DNA from: Legionella genomosp. 1
GTDB taxonomy: Bacteria; Pseudomonadota; Gammaproteobacteria; Legionellales; Legionellaceae
Assembly: GCA_945862275.1 (NCBI GenBank)
Contig: CAMAYA010000075.1
Coordinates: forward strand, 1-6,298
Length of the DNA stretch: 6,298 nucleotides
Reading direction: 5' to 3'
Below the pieces are notes generated by a model. It was not told the DNA's origin, searched no databases, and saw nothing but the letters and a program-made list of their open reading frames with translations. The position numbers and the translations under genes were made by a program. Below, piece by piece: positions 1 through 5,681 of the stretch (the stretch's first letter is position 1; the number at the start of each line of letters is the position of its first letter).

Positions 1-71
1 TCGCCTTTAATCGCCTCCAACGCAATTTTCGCCTTTTCTGCCGGAGTGTATTTTTTACGCTTTTCGCTCAT
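1..71 (-). CDS. IS3-family transposase OrfA, N-terminal 23 codons (partial)
   Basis: The minus-strand ORF starts with ATG at 71-69 and begins MSEKRKKYTPAEKAKIALEA, then runs off the left edge. This matches the opening of IS3-group OrfA proteins, the small helix-turn-helix subunit that binds the terminal repeats. In the family it is followed by OrfB, the DDE integrase-type catalytic part, made by programmed -1 frameshifting. A GAGG Shine-Dalgarno site (minus strand of 80-83) lies 8 nt before the ATG and fixes the start. That site sits in one arm of a 5-bp hairpin (80-84 with 93-97). Whether the rest of the element is intact cannot be seen. Confidence 0.75.
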   Translation of the reverse strand, partial: MSEKRKKYTPAEKAKIALEAIKG

Positions 72-144
72 TATCGTAACCTCGTTTATGAGCGAGGATT
101 ATATCTTAGTTACCCTGCTTTGGTGGTCCGAATTTCTTGACCCA
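1..144 (-). mobile_element. Left end of an IS3-family insertion sequence (truncated by window edge)
   Basis: The element reads on the minus strand and leaves the window at position 1. Its outer end is placed near 144, because the minus strand there begins TGGGTCAAGAAATTCGGACC, which has the 5'-TG start usual for IS3-family terminal repeats. A -10-like TATAAT (minus strand, 98-103) lies between the terminal repeat and the OrfA start, with no good -35. The exact boundary is inferred, since the opposite end and the target-site duplication are not visible; it could be up to about 3 bp further right. The family call rests on the OrfA N-terminus. Confidence 0.7.
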
Positions 145-298
145 CTATAAACGCCCAGCAGACTTGGATCCTAAAATAGGAAAAGAAATAAAAACATTGC
201 ATAAGCGCTTTAAAAAAAGTCCTCGACATGTCTTAGAAGTTGATTATAGAACCTTTCACAAGCAACTGTTAAATGAGCTGAAGCATGGTAAGCAATAA
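145..298 (+). pseudogene. 3' stump of an unidentified gene cut by the IS insertion
   Basis: In the frame starting at 146 the DNA stays open to a TAA at 296-298 and encodes a plausible basic C-terminus: RPADLDPKIGKEI, then KRFKKSPRHVLEVDYRTF, ending NELKHGKQ. The same frame continues leftward into IS sequence and meets a TAG at 107-109, with no start codon that fits a gene. The best reading is that the IS removed or displaced the 5' part of a plus-strand gene and left about 50 codons. I do not recognise the family. The stump overlaps the SDR start by 14 bp, the arrangement of translationally coupled operon partners, so the lost gene probably acted in the same process as the SDR. Confidence 0.6.
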
Positions 299-1133
299 AC
301 TGGCCGTCATAACCGGCGCTGCAAGTGGCATCGGCTTGGCCTTAACCAAGGCCTGCATAAAAGAGGGAATGGATATTGTAATGGCTGATATTGATGAGGC
401 GGCCTTAAATCATCAAGTCAATCTATTGAATGTTTTAACAGGATCCCAAGTCGTTGGTATCGCTTGTAATGTTTCAAAAGAAGAAGATGTTAAACGACTG
501 GCGGGCGACGTTTTTGAACGTTTCAAACGCGTTGATTTACTGATCAACAATGCGGGCATCATGGGTCACCTTGCACCCATTTGGGAACTCAGCTTAAACC
601 ATGTTCGCCATGTCCTTGATGTTAATTTATATGGCGTGCTTCATGGTGTGCAATCTTTTCTACCCTTCATGTTGGAGCAAGAGCACCGTTCCCACATTGT
701 TAATATGGCCAGTTTTTATGGGTTATGCAGCGGCTCCCAAATGGCGGCTTATGCAATGTCGAAACATGCCATCGTAGCCTTATCAGAATCCGTGTATTTT
801 GATTTACATCGTCTTAACAAACCAGTCGACATTTCTGTCGTGTGTCCGTCTTTTACCGATACCAAGCTAATGCTTCATTCAGCCCCAGAAAACACCACTG
901 TTTTGCACCAGATGGTTGAAAAATTAATGTCGCATAGTCGCTCTGCAGACGATGTTGCTGACCATATTCTTCAAGAGATCAAAAACAACACTTTTTATAT
1001 TCTTCCAGATCAAGAAGTCAAACAGTATTGTGAACAACGCACAAAGGCAATTAGTGAGCAAACGATGCCACATGAGCACAACATTGAAAAAATCCTCGCG
1101 GCATTAAGCATAAGAAGTACTGCATTCGAGTGA
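285..1133 (+). CDS. Short-chain dehydrogenase/reductase (SDR), classical type
   Basis: The 282-residue product has a full classical SDR layout: the Rossmann motif TGAASGIG (residues 10-17), an acidic residue at the end of beta-2 (Asp35, which favours NAD(H) over NADP(H)), NNAG (88-91), and the tetrad Asn114, Ser143, Tyr156 and Lys160 in YAMSK. It should be a soluble cytoplasmic oxidoreductase acting on an alcohol or carbonyl. The substrate cannot be told; the extended tail after residue 185 carries the substrate-specific part. No strong Shine-Dalgarno site precedes the ATG (only a weak GAGCTGAAG), but it overlaps the end of the upstream stump, so translation was probably coupled. With that gene broken by the IS, expression may be reduced or may depend on read-through. 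Its 3' end overlaps the convergent transporter gene by 30 bp. Confidence 0.93.
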   Translation: MVSNKLAVITGAASGIGLALTKACIKEGMDIVMADIDEAALNHQVNLLNVLTGSQVVGIACNVSKEEDVKRLAGDVFERFKRVDLLINNAGIMGHLAPIWELSLNHVRHVLDVNLYGVLHGVQSFLPFMLEQEHRSHIVNMASFYGLCSGSQMAAYAMSKHAIVALSESVYFDLHRLNKPVDISVVCPSFTDTKLMLHSAPENTTVLHQMVEKLMSHSRSADDVADHILQEIKNNTFYILPDQEVKQYCEQRTKAISEQTMPHEHNIEKILAALSIRSTAFE

Positions 1134-2384
1134 ATCCACAACTCCACGACGACCATATTCACAAATTGCCAATGAGCCTAATCCAATCAACGCACCGGCC
1201 ATGTAATAATAAGCAGGTGCTGTGAAATGGCCCGTCTTATTCACTAGCCACATCAAAACCAAAGGCGTGATGCTGCCAAAAAATGAAATCCCAATATGAA
1301 ATGACACGCCAAAACCACTGTATCGACAGGATTCAGGAAACAACGACACCATATATGCATTAATGGGTGCAAACGCCATGGCGATTAAGGTTGACATCAA
1401 AACCATCCCGGAGGTAACCCAAGCCAGATTGCCTGACGCCAGACAATAAAACACCGGGTAACTGAGCAGAAGCATCAACACCATTCCGATGGTCATGACA
1501 CGGACATGCCCTACTCTATCCGCCCAAATAGCCATAAATGGCTCAACCACTGCATCAACCACTAGCGCCAATGTGATAATCAGCGTTGCTAAGCTGACTG
1601 AAAAATTGAAATAGCGGTGTAGATAGCTGGCGGTAAAAACATACGTCCCAAATGTCATGATCCCAATTAACCACCCCAGACCAATCACACCCACAACCGC
1701 ATAAGGCACGGATTTGACTGCTGCCAGAAAAGGAAGCCTTGGTTTATCAGAAGAATGTATCTGTTGATACACGGGTGTTTCTGAAACATTCTGACGCAAA
1801 TAAAAAATCACGGTCCCCGCAATCAATGCCAAAGCAAAGCCTAGTCGCCAAGCCCAATCAGGCATAAATGAAGCAGTCAACAAAGAGGCCATTAATCCTG
1901 CGAAAATAACGCCCGTACTGTATGCCGAACTCGTTAAACATCCATAAAAAGCTTTGCGCGTACCTGGCGCGTGTTCCACCAAAAATACAGCCGATCCTGT
2001 AAATTCCGAGCTGGCAACAAATCCCTGAATCACGCGTAACAAAGTAATTAAAATAGGGGCTGCAATCCCAATCGCCTTAAAACCTGGCAACAGGCTAATC
2101 ATCGACGTTGGGATTGCCATCGCCAAAATGCTCCATGTTAATGCGCGCTTTCGGCCATACTGATCGCCAATGTAGCCAAAAAACATGGACCCAACGGGCG
2201 CCAATACATACCCTACGGCAAATACACCAAACACATGGAGTAATGATGCAATCGGGTTATCATTTGGAAAATAAGTGGCCGCAATAATCGGTGCAAAATA
2301 ACCAAATATTGCAAAGTCATACCATTGCAATGCCGTTCCTGAAATACCTGCGAACATTGCTTTTTTTGAAGAGGTGAACGCCAT
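1104..2384 (-). CDS. MFS transporter, metabolite:H+ symporter (ProP-like) type
   Basis: This is a 426-residue, strongly hydrophobic protein with about 12 membrane segments, the normal length for the family. Near the N-terminus it has WYDFAIFGYF (21-30), typical of the metabolite:H+ symporter group that includes ProP, KgtP and ShiA. The MFS signature loop GDQYGRKR (73-80) lies between helices 2 and 3, followed by RVIQGF with Glu127 in helix 4, SETP (201-204) in the central loop, ADRVGH (288-293) as the second-half counterpart of the signature loop, and LFPESCRYSG (348-357). It sits in the inner membrane and probably imports a small metabolite, such as an organic acid or betaine, with protons; the substrate cannot be assigned. 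AAAGGA (2391-2396) 6 nt before the ATG supports the start. It is transcribed alone, converging on the SDR. Confidence 0.92.
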   Translation of the reverse strand: MAFTSSKKAMFAGISGTALQWYDFAIFGYFAPIIAATYFPNDNPIASLLHVFGVFAVGYVLAPVGSMFFGYIGDQYGRKRALTWSILAMAIPTSMISLLPGFKAIGIAAPILITLLRVIQGFVASSEFTGSAVFLVEHAPGTRKAFYGCLTSSAYSTGVIFAGLMASLLTASFMPDWAWRLGFALALIAGTVIFYLRQNVSETPVYQQIHSSDKPRLPFLAAVKSVPYAVVGVIGLGWLIGIMTFGTYVFTASYLHRYFNFSVSLATLIITLALVVDAVVEPFMAIWADRVGHVRVMTIGMVLMLLLSYPVFYCLASGNLAWVTSGMVLMSTLIAMAFAPINAYMVSLFPESCRYSGFGVSFHIGISFFGSITPLVLMWLVNKTGHFTAPAYYYMAGALIGLGSLAICEYGRRGVVDSLECSTSYA

Positions 2385-2390
2385 ATATTA

Positions 2391-2396
2391 TCCTTT
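2391..2396 (-). promoter_or_regulatory. Ribosome binding site of the MFS transporter
   Basis: On the minus strand AAAGGA lies 6 nt upstream of the ATG at 2384-2382. It fixes the transporter start and rules out a start further upstream. Confidence 0.7.
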
Positions 2397-2447
2397 AACA
2401 ACGAATTGAGTCGGCCGAAAGGCTGATGATTGTATAAACATACCATT

Positions 2448-2476
2448 TAAATAGTGACCCCTCAATAAAAATTCAA
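2448..2476 (-). promoter_or_regulatory. Possible promoter of the MFS transporter
   Basis: On the minus strand TTGAAT (2476-2471) and TATTTA (2453-2448) are separated by exactly 17 nt. The -35 matches consensus at four of six bases and the -10 at three of six. Initiation would give a leader of about 55 nt before the transporter ATG. The match is weak, in AT-rich DNA where such hits are common. Confidence 0.3.
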
Positions 2477-2517
2477 TATCATGCTCTAATTATTTGCTAT
2501 ACGATAGAAATACAATC

Positions 2518-2640
2518 ATGCGCGCGCTAAACCATCCCCTTTTGAATATTGAATTATCGCAACAAATCGTTCTTGAGCCAGCCTTTAACATCGCCGACAT
2601 AATCCTCGAGCCTAATTGGCAAGCGTTAATGTTTTCCTGA
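2518..2640 (+). pseudogene. 40-codon ORF, possible gene fragment
   Basis: The ORF starts at ATG 2518 and reads MRALNHPLLNIEL, then LEPAFNIADIILEPNWQALM, ending at TGA 2638-2640. No Shine-Dalgarno site precedes it, although TACAAT (2511-2516) and TGCTATACG (2495-2503) resemble -10 elements. After the stop, a shift of frame keeps reading plausible residues (FPELSETKTTSVI) before a TAG at 2669-2671 or so, which hints at frameshift decay rather than a real small protein. I do not recognise it. Confidence 0.25.
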
Positions 2641-2832
2641 GTTAAGCGAGACAAAAACAACATCAGTGATTTAGTGAAATCTACTCGAGTGACTCACCCC
2701 AGAACAAAATACCGTTATTCTCAACACTTGATTATTTTGATGCCGCATTAGCAGAGGCAGTGACGGGTGGTTATGCCAATGGTGCAATGCTTTTAACTGA
2801 ATCAACGCCCGCACCTGTCAATGAAAGCGTTG

Positions 2833-2857
2833 AGCCGCCTAGCAAGGTCAGGCGGCT
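2833..2857. repeat. Perfect 8-bp GC-rich inverted repeat (hairpin)
   Basis: AGCCGCCT (2833-2840) and AGGCGGCT (2850-2857) are exact reverse complements around a 9-nt loop. No run of T follows on either strand, so it is not a standard intrinsic terminator. It could be a protein-binding palindrome, a mobile repeat unit, an RNA structure in the nuclease leader, or a chance structure within old coding DNA. Confidence 0.6.
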
Positions 2858-2871
2858 GAATCCAACAAAAG

Positions 2872-2906
2872 AGGAGAGAATTATGGTGATGATTGAGGTA
2901 TACTAA
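2872..2906 (+). promoter_or_regulatory. Strong Shine-Dalgarno site with a seven-codon ORF upstream of the nuclease gene
   Basis: AGGAG (2872-2876) lies 6 nt before ATG 2883, ideal spacing, but the frame gives only MVMIEVY before TAA at 2904-2906. The nuclease ATG at 2939 has no Shine-Dalgarno site of its own. The short ORF could be a leader peptide whose termination helps reinitiation 32 nt downstream, or the site may be the ribosome binding site of a lost gene. A -10-like TATACT (2899-2904) overlaps its end, with no good -35 at 17 nt. Confidence 0.3.
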
Positions 2907-2938
2907 GAGCAGCCAAATCACGTCGAAATAACGTCTCT

Positions 2939-5455
2939 ATGATAAAAAAAAAACACGAGCTATTTTCTATGATGCGCCAAGGCGCGTCCATCGTGACGCC
3001 CAACAACCGCCTCAGCAATCAATTATTGCAAGACTTTTACGCACAAGAGAACACGCTCGTCACCGATAAACCACAGTGCCTACCCTTTCAAGCATTTTTA
3101 CACACCCTCTTTAACCAGATGCGTCACCAGCATGCACACGCGGTTCACCCAATCATATTAAGCGCGCTGCAACAACGTCATTTGTGGCGACTCATTCTCG
3201 AAAACCAAAATGATTACCCCTGCAATGAAGGATTGTTGCAGGAAATTCAAGATGCGTGGACGCGCTGCAGACATTGGAACATCGACATTGAGCACTTAGA
3301 CTTTTCGCACACGCCCCAAACACGCCAATTTCAGCAGTGGCAACGGGAATTTCAACAGGCGTTAACGCGGTTAAATGCCATCTCAGAAGAGCAAATGGCT
3401 GATCTAATAGTGGCTTGCCCTCAGGGACTGAATGGAACACCCATCGTTTGGGTTTGTTTTGATGACTATACCCCTCAGCAACGTGCGCTGCAAAAAACAT
3501 TTGAGGAACTCGGTTGCCCGCAATATCATTATGATTTACCCCCAACACACAGCCCAGCGGAGCTATACTTAGCGAACGACCAAGAGGATGAATGGCTAGA
3601 AATCATTGACTGGCTAAAAACGTGCATGACGTCTCCTGCAAGCCGGATTGGAGTTGTTGTGCCAAACTTACAAACCCAGTTTGCAGCGCTTCAACGGTTG
3701 CTACAACGCCATCTCCCGGCAGATCAATTCAATATATCCCTAGGGAGTCCCCTGACCGATTTCCCATTGGTAACGCACGCCCTCACCTGGCTTGGTCTGA
3801 ACAAAACCCATATCAGCAATCACACTGCCCGGTTATTGTTGCATTCGCCGTATTTATCAAACGCTAAATCGGAGTTTACGGCGCGCTCACAAACCATGCA
3901 CACCCATTCATTACTCCAAGAATCAGACATTCCTTATACGAGCCTACTGCAAGCTTTCAGCACGACCACGCCAAGACTTGTCAAATTGCTCAACCAACTT
4001 GACGATTACCCAACAGAAGCAGCACCCCACGTCTGGGTTGAATTGTTCAAAAACCGCCTGATAGCGGTTGGATTTCCAGGCGAATATCCGCTCCACTCAT
4101 CCGCCTATCAATGCTTTCAACGATTTTTAAGTCTGTTTGATGAATTATTGCAACTGTCGCTTATTTGCCCCCTGATAACAGCCGAAGCAGCCCTCGATGC
4201 GCTGGAGAACGCGGCTACATACACGATTTTTAAAACACAAGCCTCCACTGCCCCCATTCAGATATTGGGATTATTAGAAGCCTCCGGGTGCACGTTTGAT
4301 AAAGTTTGGGTGAGTGATTTGACCGATCAATGTTTACCGCAAAAAACAAATCTATCTGCATTTATCCCGATCGATTTACAACGCACTCTCCACATGCCAC
4401 ATGCCGTGAATGCACGCGAGCTTCAATTTGCCACTCAATTGTTACAACGCTTAGCAGATGGCAGTCAGCACAGCATATTCAGCTACCCGCACCTAACAGG
4501 CGATAGGCCCAATATGCCTAGTCCTTTGATTACACATTTGCTAGAGCGTCCCTCAACTCGAATCCCATCCGAATCAATCATCACCTCTTTGGTTCGACTT
4601 GAAGAACAGTATTCATTTCCCATGAAGCCTTATGAAAACATGTCAGGCGGGACTGCGTTGCTAGCAAACCAAGCCAAGTGTCCTTTTCGAGCTTTTGCAG
4701 CCCACAGGCTCCACGTAAAAGATGCATTAAAGCTTACCTGCGGACCGGACGCGAGTGAAAGAGGGAAAGTACTGCATCGAATCATGGAATTGTTATGGCA
4801 GCAACTGAAAAGCCAACAACACTTGAATGCATTAAGCCAAGACGCGTTAAATCAACAAATTGATGCGACAATTCGCTTAAGCCTCGCCCCCTTGATTCAG
4901 AACCGTCCCGCTTCCTTTTCGTTATTAGTTCAAGACGTTGAATTTTCCCGTTTGCAACAGTTAGTCAACGCCAGTCTCCTTTGGGAGAAACAACGAGCGC
5001 CATTTGTAGTCGAATCCCTAGAGCAATCGTTCACGATTCAATTGGATGGGCTTGATTTCCGCGTGCGCATCGACCGATTGGACCGGCAAACGCCCGATTC
5101 AAAATGGGTGATTGATTACAAAACCAGTATTCCGGTTAATAAACCCTGGAATGAAGAACGCCCCGAAGCGCCACAATTATTGCTTTATGCATTATTAGAC
5201 AATGAAATCGACACGTTATTGTACTTGCAATTAAAAAAAGGGCGTAACACCTGCGTTGGAATCAGTGAGCAAGCACAATCCATCAAGGGATTAAGCCCTC
5301 TTAAAAAAGGAACCCATTGGCCCGAACAACGCGCACAGTGGCATCAACAATTAACCGCTCTAGCCCACGAATTTAGAACAGGCCATTGTCCGCCAACGCC
5401 TACACGCAATAGCACATGCTCGTTTTGTGAATTCAGCACGCTTTGTCGAATTTAG
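2939..5455 (+). CDS. AddB-like PD-(D/E)XK nuclease (probable DNA repair protein)
   Basis: The 838-residue protein fits the AddB-like 'probable DNA repair protein' family of beta/gammaproteobacteria, usually about 850-900 residues. The N-terminus has TPNNRL (20-25), the vestige of a UvrD-type helicase motif; no Walker A (GxGKT) is visible, so ATP-driven helicase activity is unlikely. The C-terminal third is a RecB-family nuclease: His613 in GKVLHRIME, Asp712 in RIDRLD, Asp726 and Lys728 in DYKT, and Gln746 in QLLLYAL. Cys581 (CPF) with Cys827, Cys830 and Cys836 (C-x2-C-x5-C) copies the 4Fe-4S staple of AddB. It should act on DNA ends in recombinational repair, with an AddA-like helicase-nuclease partner. 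No such partner is in the window: tRNA-Gln and prs follow. The ATG at 2939 lacks a Shine-Dalgarno site, and ten A residues occupy codons 2-5. Confidence 0.88.
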   Translation: MIKKKHELFSMMRQGASIVTPNNRLSNQLLQDFYAQENTLVTDKPQCLPFQAFLHTLFNQMRHQHAHAVHPIILSALQQRHLWRLILENQNDYPCNEGLLQEIQDAWTRCRHWNIDIEHLDFSHTPQTRQFQQWQREFQQALTRLNAISEEQMADLIVACPQGLNGTPIVWVCFDDYTPQQRALQKTFEELGCPQYHYDLPPTHSPAELYLANDQEDEWLEIIDWLKTCMTSPASRIGVVVPNLQTQFAALQRLLQRHLPADQFNISLGSPLTDFPLVTHALTWLGLNKTHISNHTARLLLHSPYLSNAKSEFTARSQTMHTHSLLQESDIPYTSLLQAFSTTTPRLVKLLNQLDDYPTEAAPHVWVELFKNRLIAVGFPGEYPLHSSAYQCFQRFLSLFDELLQLSLICPLITAEAALDALENAATYTIFKTQASTAPIQILGLLEASGCTFDKVWVSDLTDQCLPQKTNLSAFIPIDLQRTLHMPHAVNARELQFATQLLQRLADGSQHSIFSYPHLTGDRPNMPSPLITHLLERPSTRIPSESIITSLVRLEEQYSFPMKPYENMSGGTALLANQAKCPFRAFAAHRLHVKDALKLTCGPDASERGKVLHRIMELLWQQLKSQQHLNALSQDALNQQIDATIRLSLAPLIQNRPASFSLLVQDVEFSRLQQLVNASLLWEKQRAPFVVESLEQSFTIQLDGLDFRVRIDRLDRQTPDSKWVIDYKTSIPVNKPWNEERPEAPQLLLYALLDNEIDTLLYLQLKKGRNTCVGISEQAQSIKGLSPLKKGTHWPEQRAQWHQQLTALAHEFRTGHCPPTPTRNSTCSFCEFSTLCRI

Positions 5456-5463
5456 TTTTTTTT
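5428..5463 (+). terminator. Possible weak intrinsic terminator after the nuclease gene
   Basis: TGAATTC (5428-5434) can pair with GAATTTA (5448-5454), including one G-U pair, around a 13-nt loop; eight T residues follow at 5456-5463, directly after the nuclease stop. The stem is AT-rich and lies within the last codons, so termination would be inefficient. The T run and the fresh promoter just downstream are the main support. Confidence 0.35.
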
Positions 5464-5474
5464 AGCCGCGAACG

Positions 5475-5503
5475 TTGACAAGTCATCTAAATCACGGCAA
5501 AAT
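5475..5503 (+). promoter_or_regulatory. Sigma-70 type promoter for tRNA-Gln and prs
   Basis: A consensus -35 TTGACA (5475-5480) is followed after exactly 17 nt by CAAAAT (5498-5503), four of six matches to the -10 consensus. Transcription would start near 5510, about 50 nt before the mature tRNA. The 6-bp inverted repeat GCGAAC (5468-5473) / GTTCGC (5513-5518) brackets the promoter, and a small hairpin CGCAG-CACATT-CTGCG (5516-5531) falls in the tRNA leader. The promoter is a good call by sequence and position; any role of the repeats is unproven. Confidence 0.6.
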
Positions 5504-5562
5504 ACGCTCCAAGTTCGCAGCACATTCTGCGGTCTTTCACGGACGATAGTCACACGGTTTAT

Positions 5563-5637
5563 TGGGGTGTCGCCAAGCGGTAAGGCACAGGGTTTTGATC
5601 CCTGCATTCCTAGGTTCGATCCCTAGCACCCCAGCCA
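5563..5637 (+). tRNA. tRNA-Gln(TTG)
   Basis: The 75-nt sequence folds as a complete tRNA with encoded CCA. The acceptor stem pairs TGGGGTG (5563-5569) with CACCCCA (5627-5633), followed by discriminator G and CCA (5635-5637). The anticodon stem CAGGG (5588-5592) / CCCTG (5600-5604) encloses the loop TTTTGAT, with anticodon TTG at 5595-5597, reading CAA and by wobble CAG. The T-loop TTCGATC is normal. The first base pair (T-A) and the D-arm CGCCAAGCGGTAAGGC match bacterial tRNA-Gln. The mature 3' end lies 44 nt before prs, in the same direction, so both are probably made on one transcript and separated by RNase processing. Confidence 0.98.
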
Positions 5638-5681
5638 CATTTATTTCTTGATTGCCCGATTCAACTACAGGGTTCATTCAC

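Larger units (their letters stand above)
2670..2906 (+). pseudogene. Open frame resembling the 3' end of a broken gene
   Basis: This frame is open for 78 codons after a TGA at 2667-2669 and ends at TAA 2904-2906. It encodes FSEIYSSDSPQNKIPLFSTL, then YFDAALAEAVTGGYANGAML, a proline-rich segment, and a charged end VRRLNPTKEERIMVMIEVY. The composition is protein-like, but the first ATG comes only about 40 codons in (GAML) and lacks a ribosome binding site. The simplest reading is the tail of a degraded gene, perhaps the same one as the ORF at 2518-2640. I do not recognise the family. The alternative is chance openness. Confidence 0.35.
2397..2938. other. 542-bp stretch without a convincing intact gene; probably decayed coding DNA
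   Basis: Between the divergent transporter and nuclease genes no reading frame on either strand is long enough, well started and family-like. The plus strand holds a 40-codon ORF (2518-2640), an open frame without an early start (2670-2906), a perfect 8-bp hairpin (2833-2857) and a good Shine-Dalgarno site leading to only seven codons (2872-2906). Open stretches in different frames, separated by stops, suggest a gene broken by frameshifts and nonsense changes. Near 2411-2426 there is a small hairpin with a GAAA loop on the plus strand; its mirror on the transporter mRNA carries an A-C mismatch, so no function is proposed. Confidence 0.6.

Noticed and set aside
137..151. Outward promoter at the IS end (TTGACC followed by TATAAA)
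   Set aside because: The two hexamers are only 3 nt apart and neither has a partner at 16-18 nt, so a hybrid promoter driving the SDR is not supported.
164..192. Promoter inside the gene stump (TTGGAT, 17 nt, AATAAA)
   Set aside because: The -35 matches at only three of six bases, and the hit lies in AT-rich coding remnant where such matches are expected by chance.
2213..2446. Minus-strand ORF of 77 codons overlapping the start of the transporter
   Set aside because: It lies in another frame of the transporter 5' region, has no family-like sequence, and the transporter has clear motifs and a ribosome binding site in its own frame.
3192..3548. Minus-strand ORF of 118 codons opposite the nuclease gene
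   Set aside because: It is fully antisense to a well-supported coding region, rich in Cys/His/Pro/Ala in a way typical of shadow frames, and has no recognisable domain.
3622..3867. Plus-strand ORF of 81 codons inside the nuclease gene
   Set aside because: It is out of frame within the nuclease coding region, with unlikely composition and no ribosome binding site.
5638..5681. Terminator or riboswitch between tRNA-Gln and prs
   Set aside because: The 44-nt gap has no GC-rich stem followed by a T run and is too short for a known riboswitch class.
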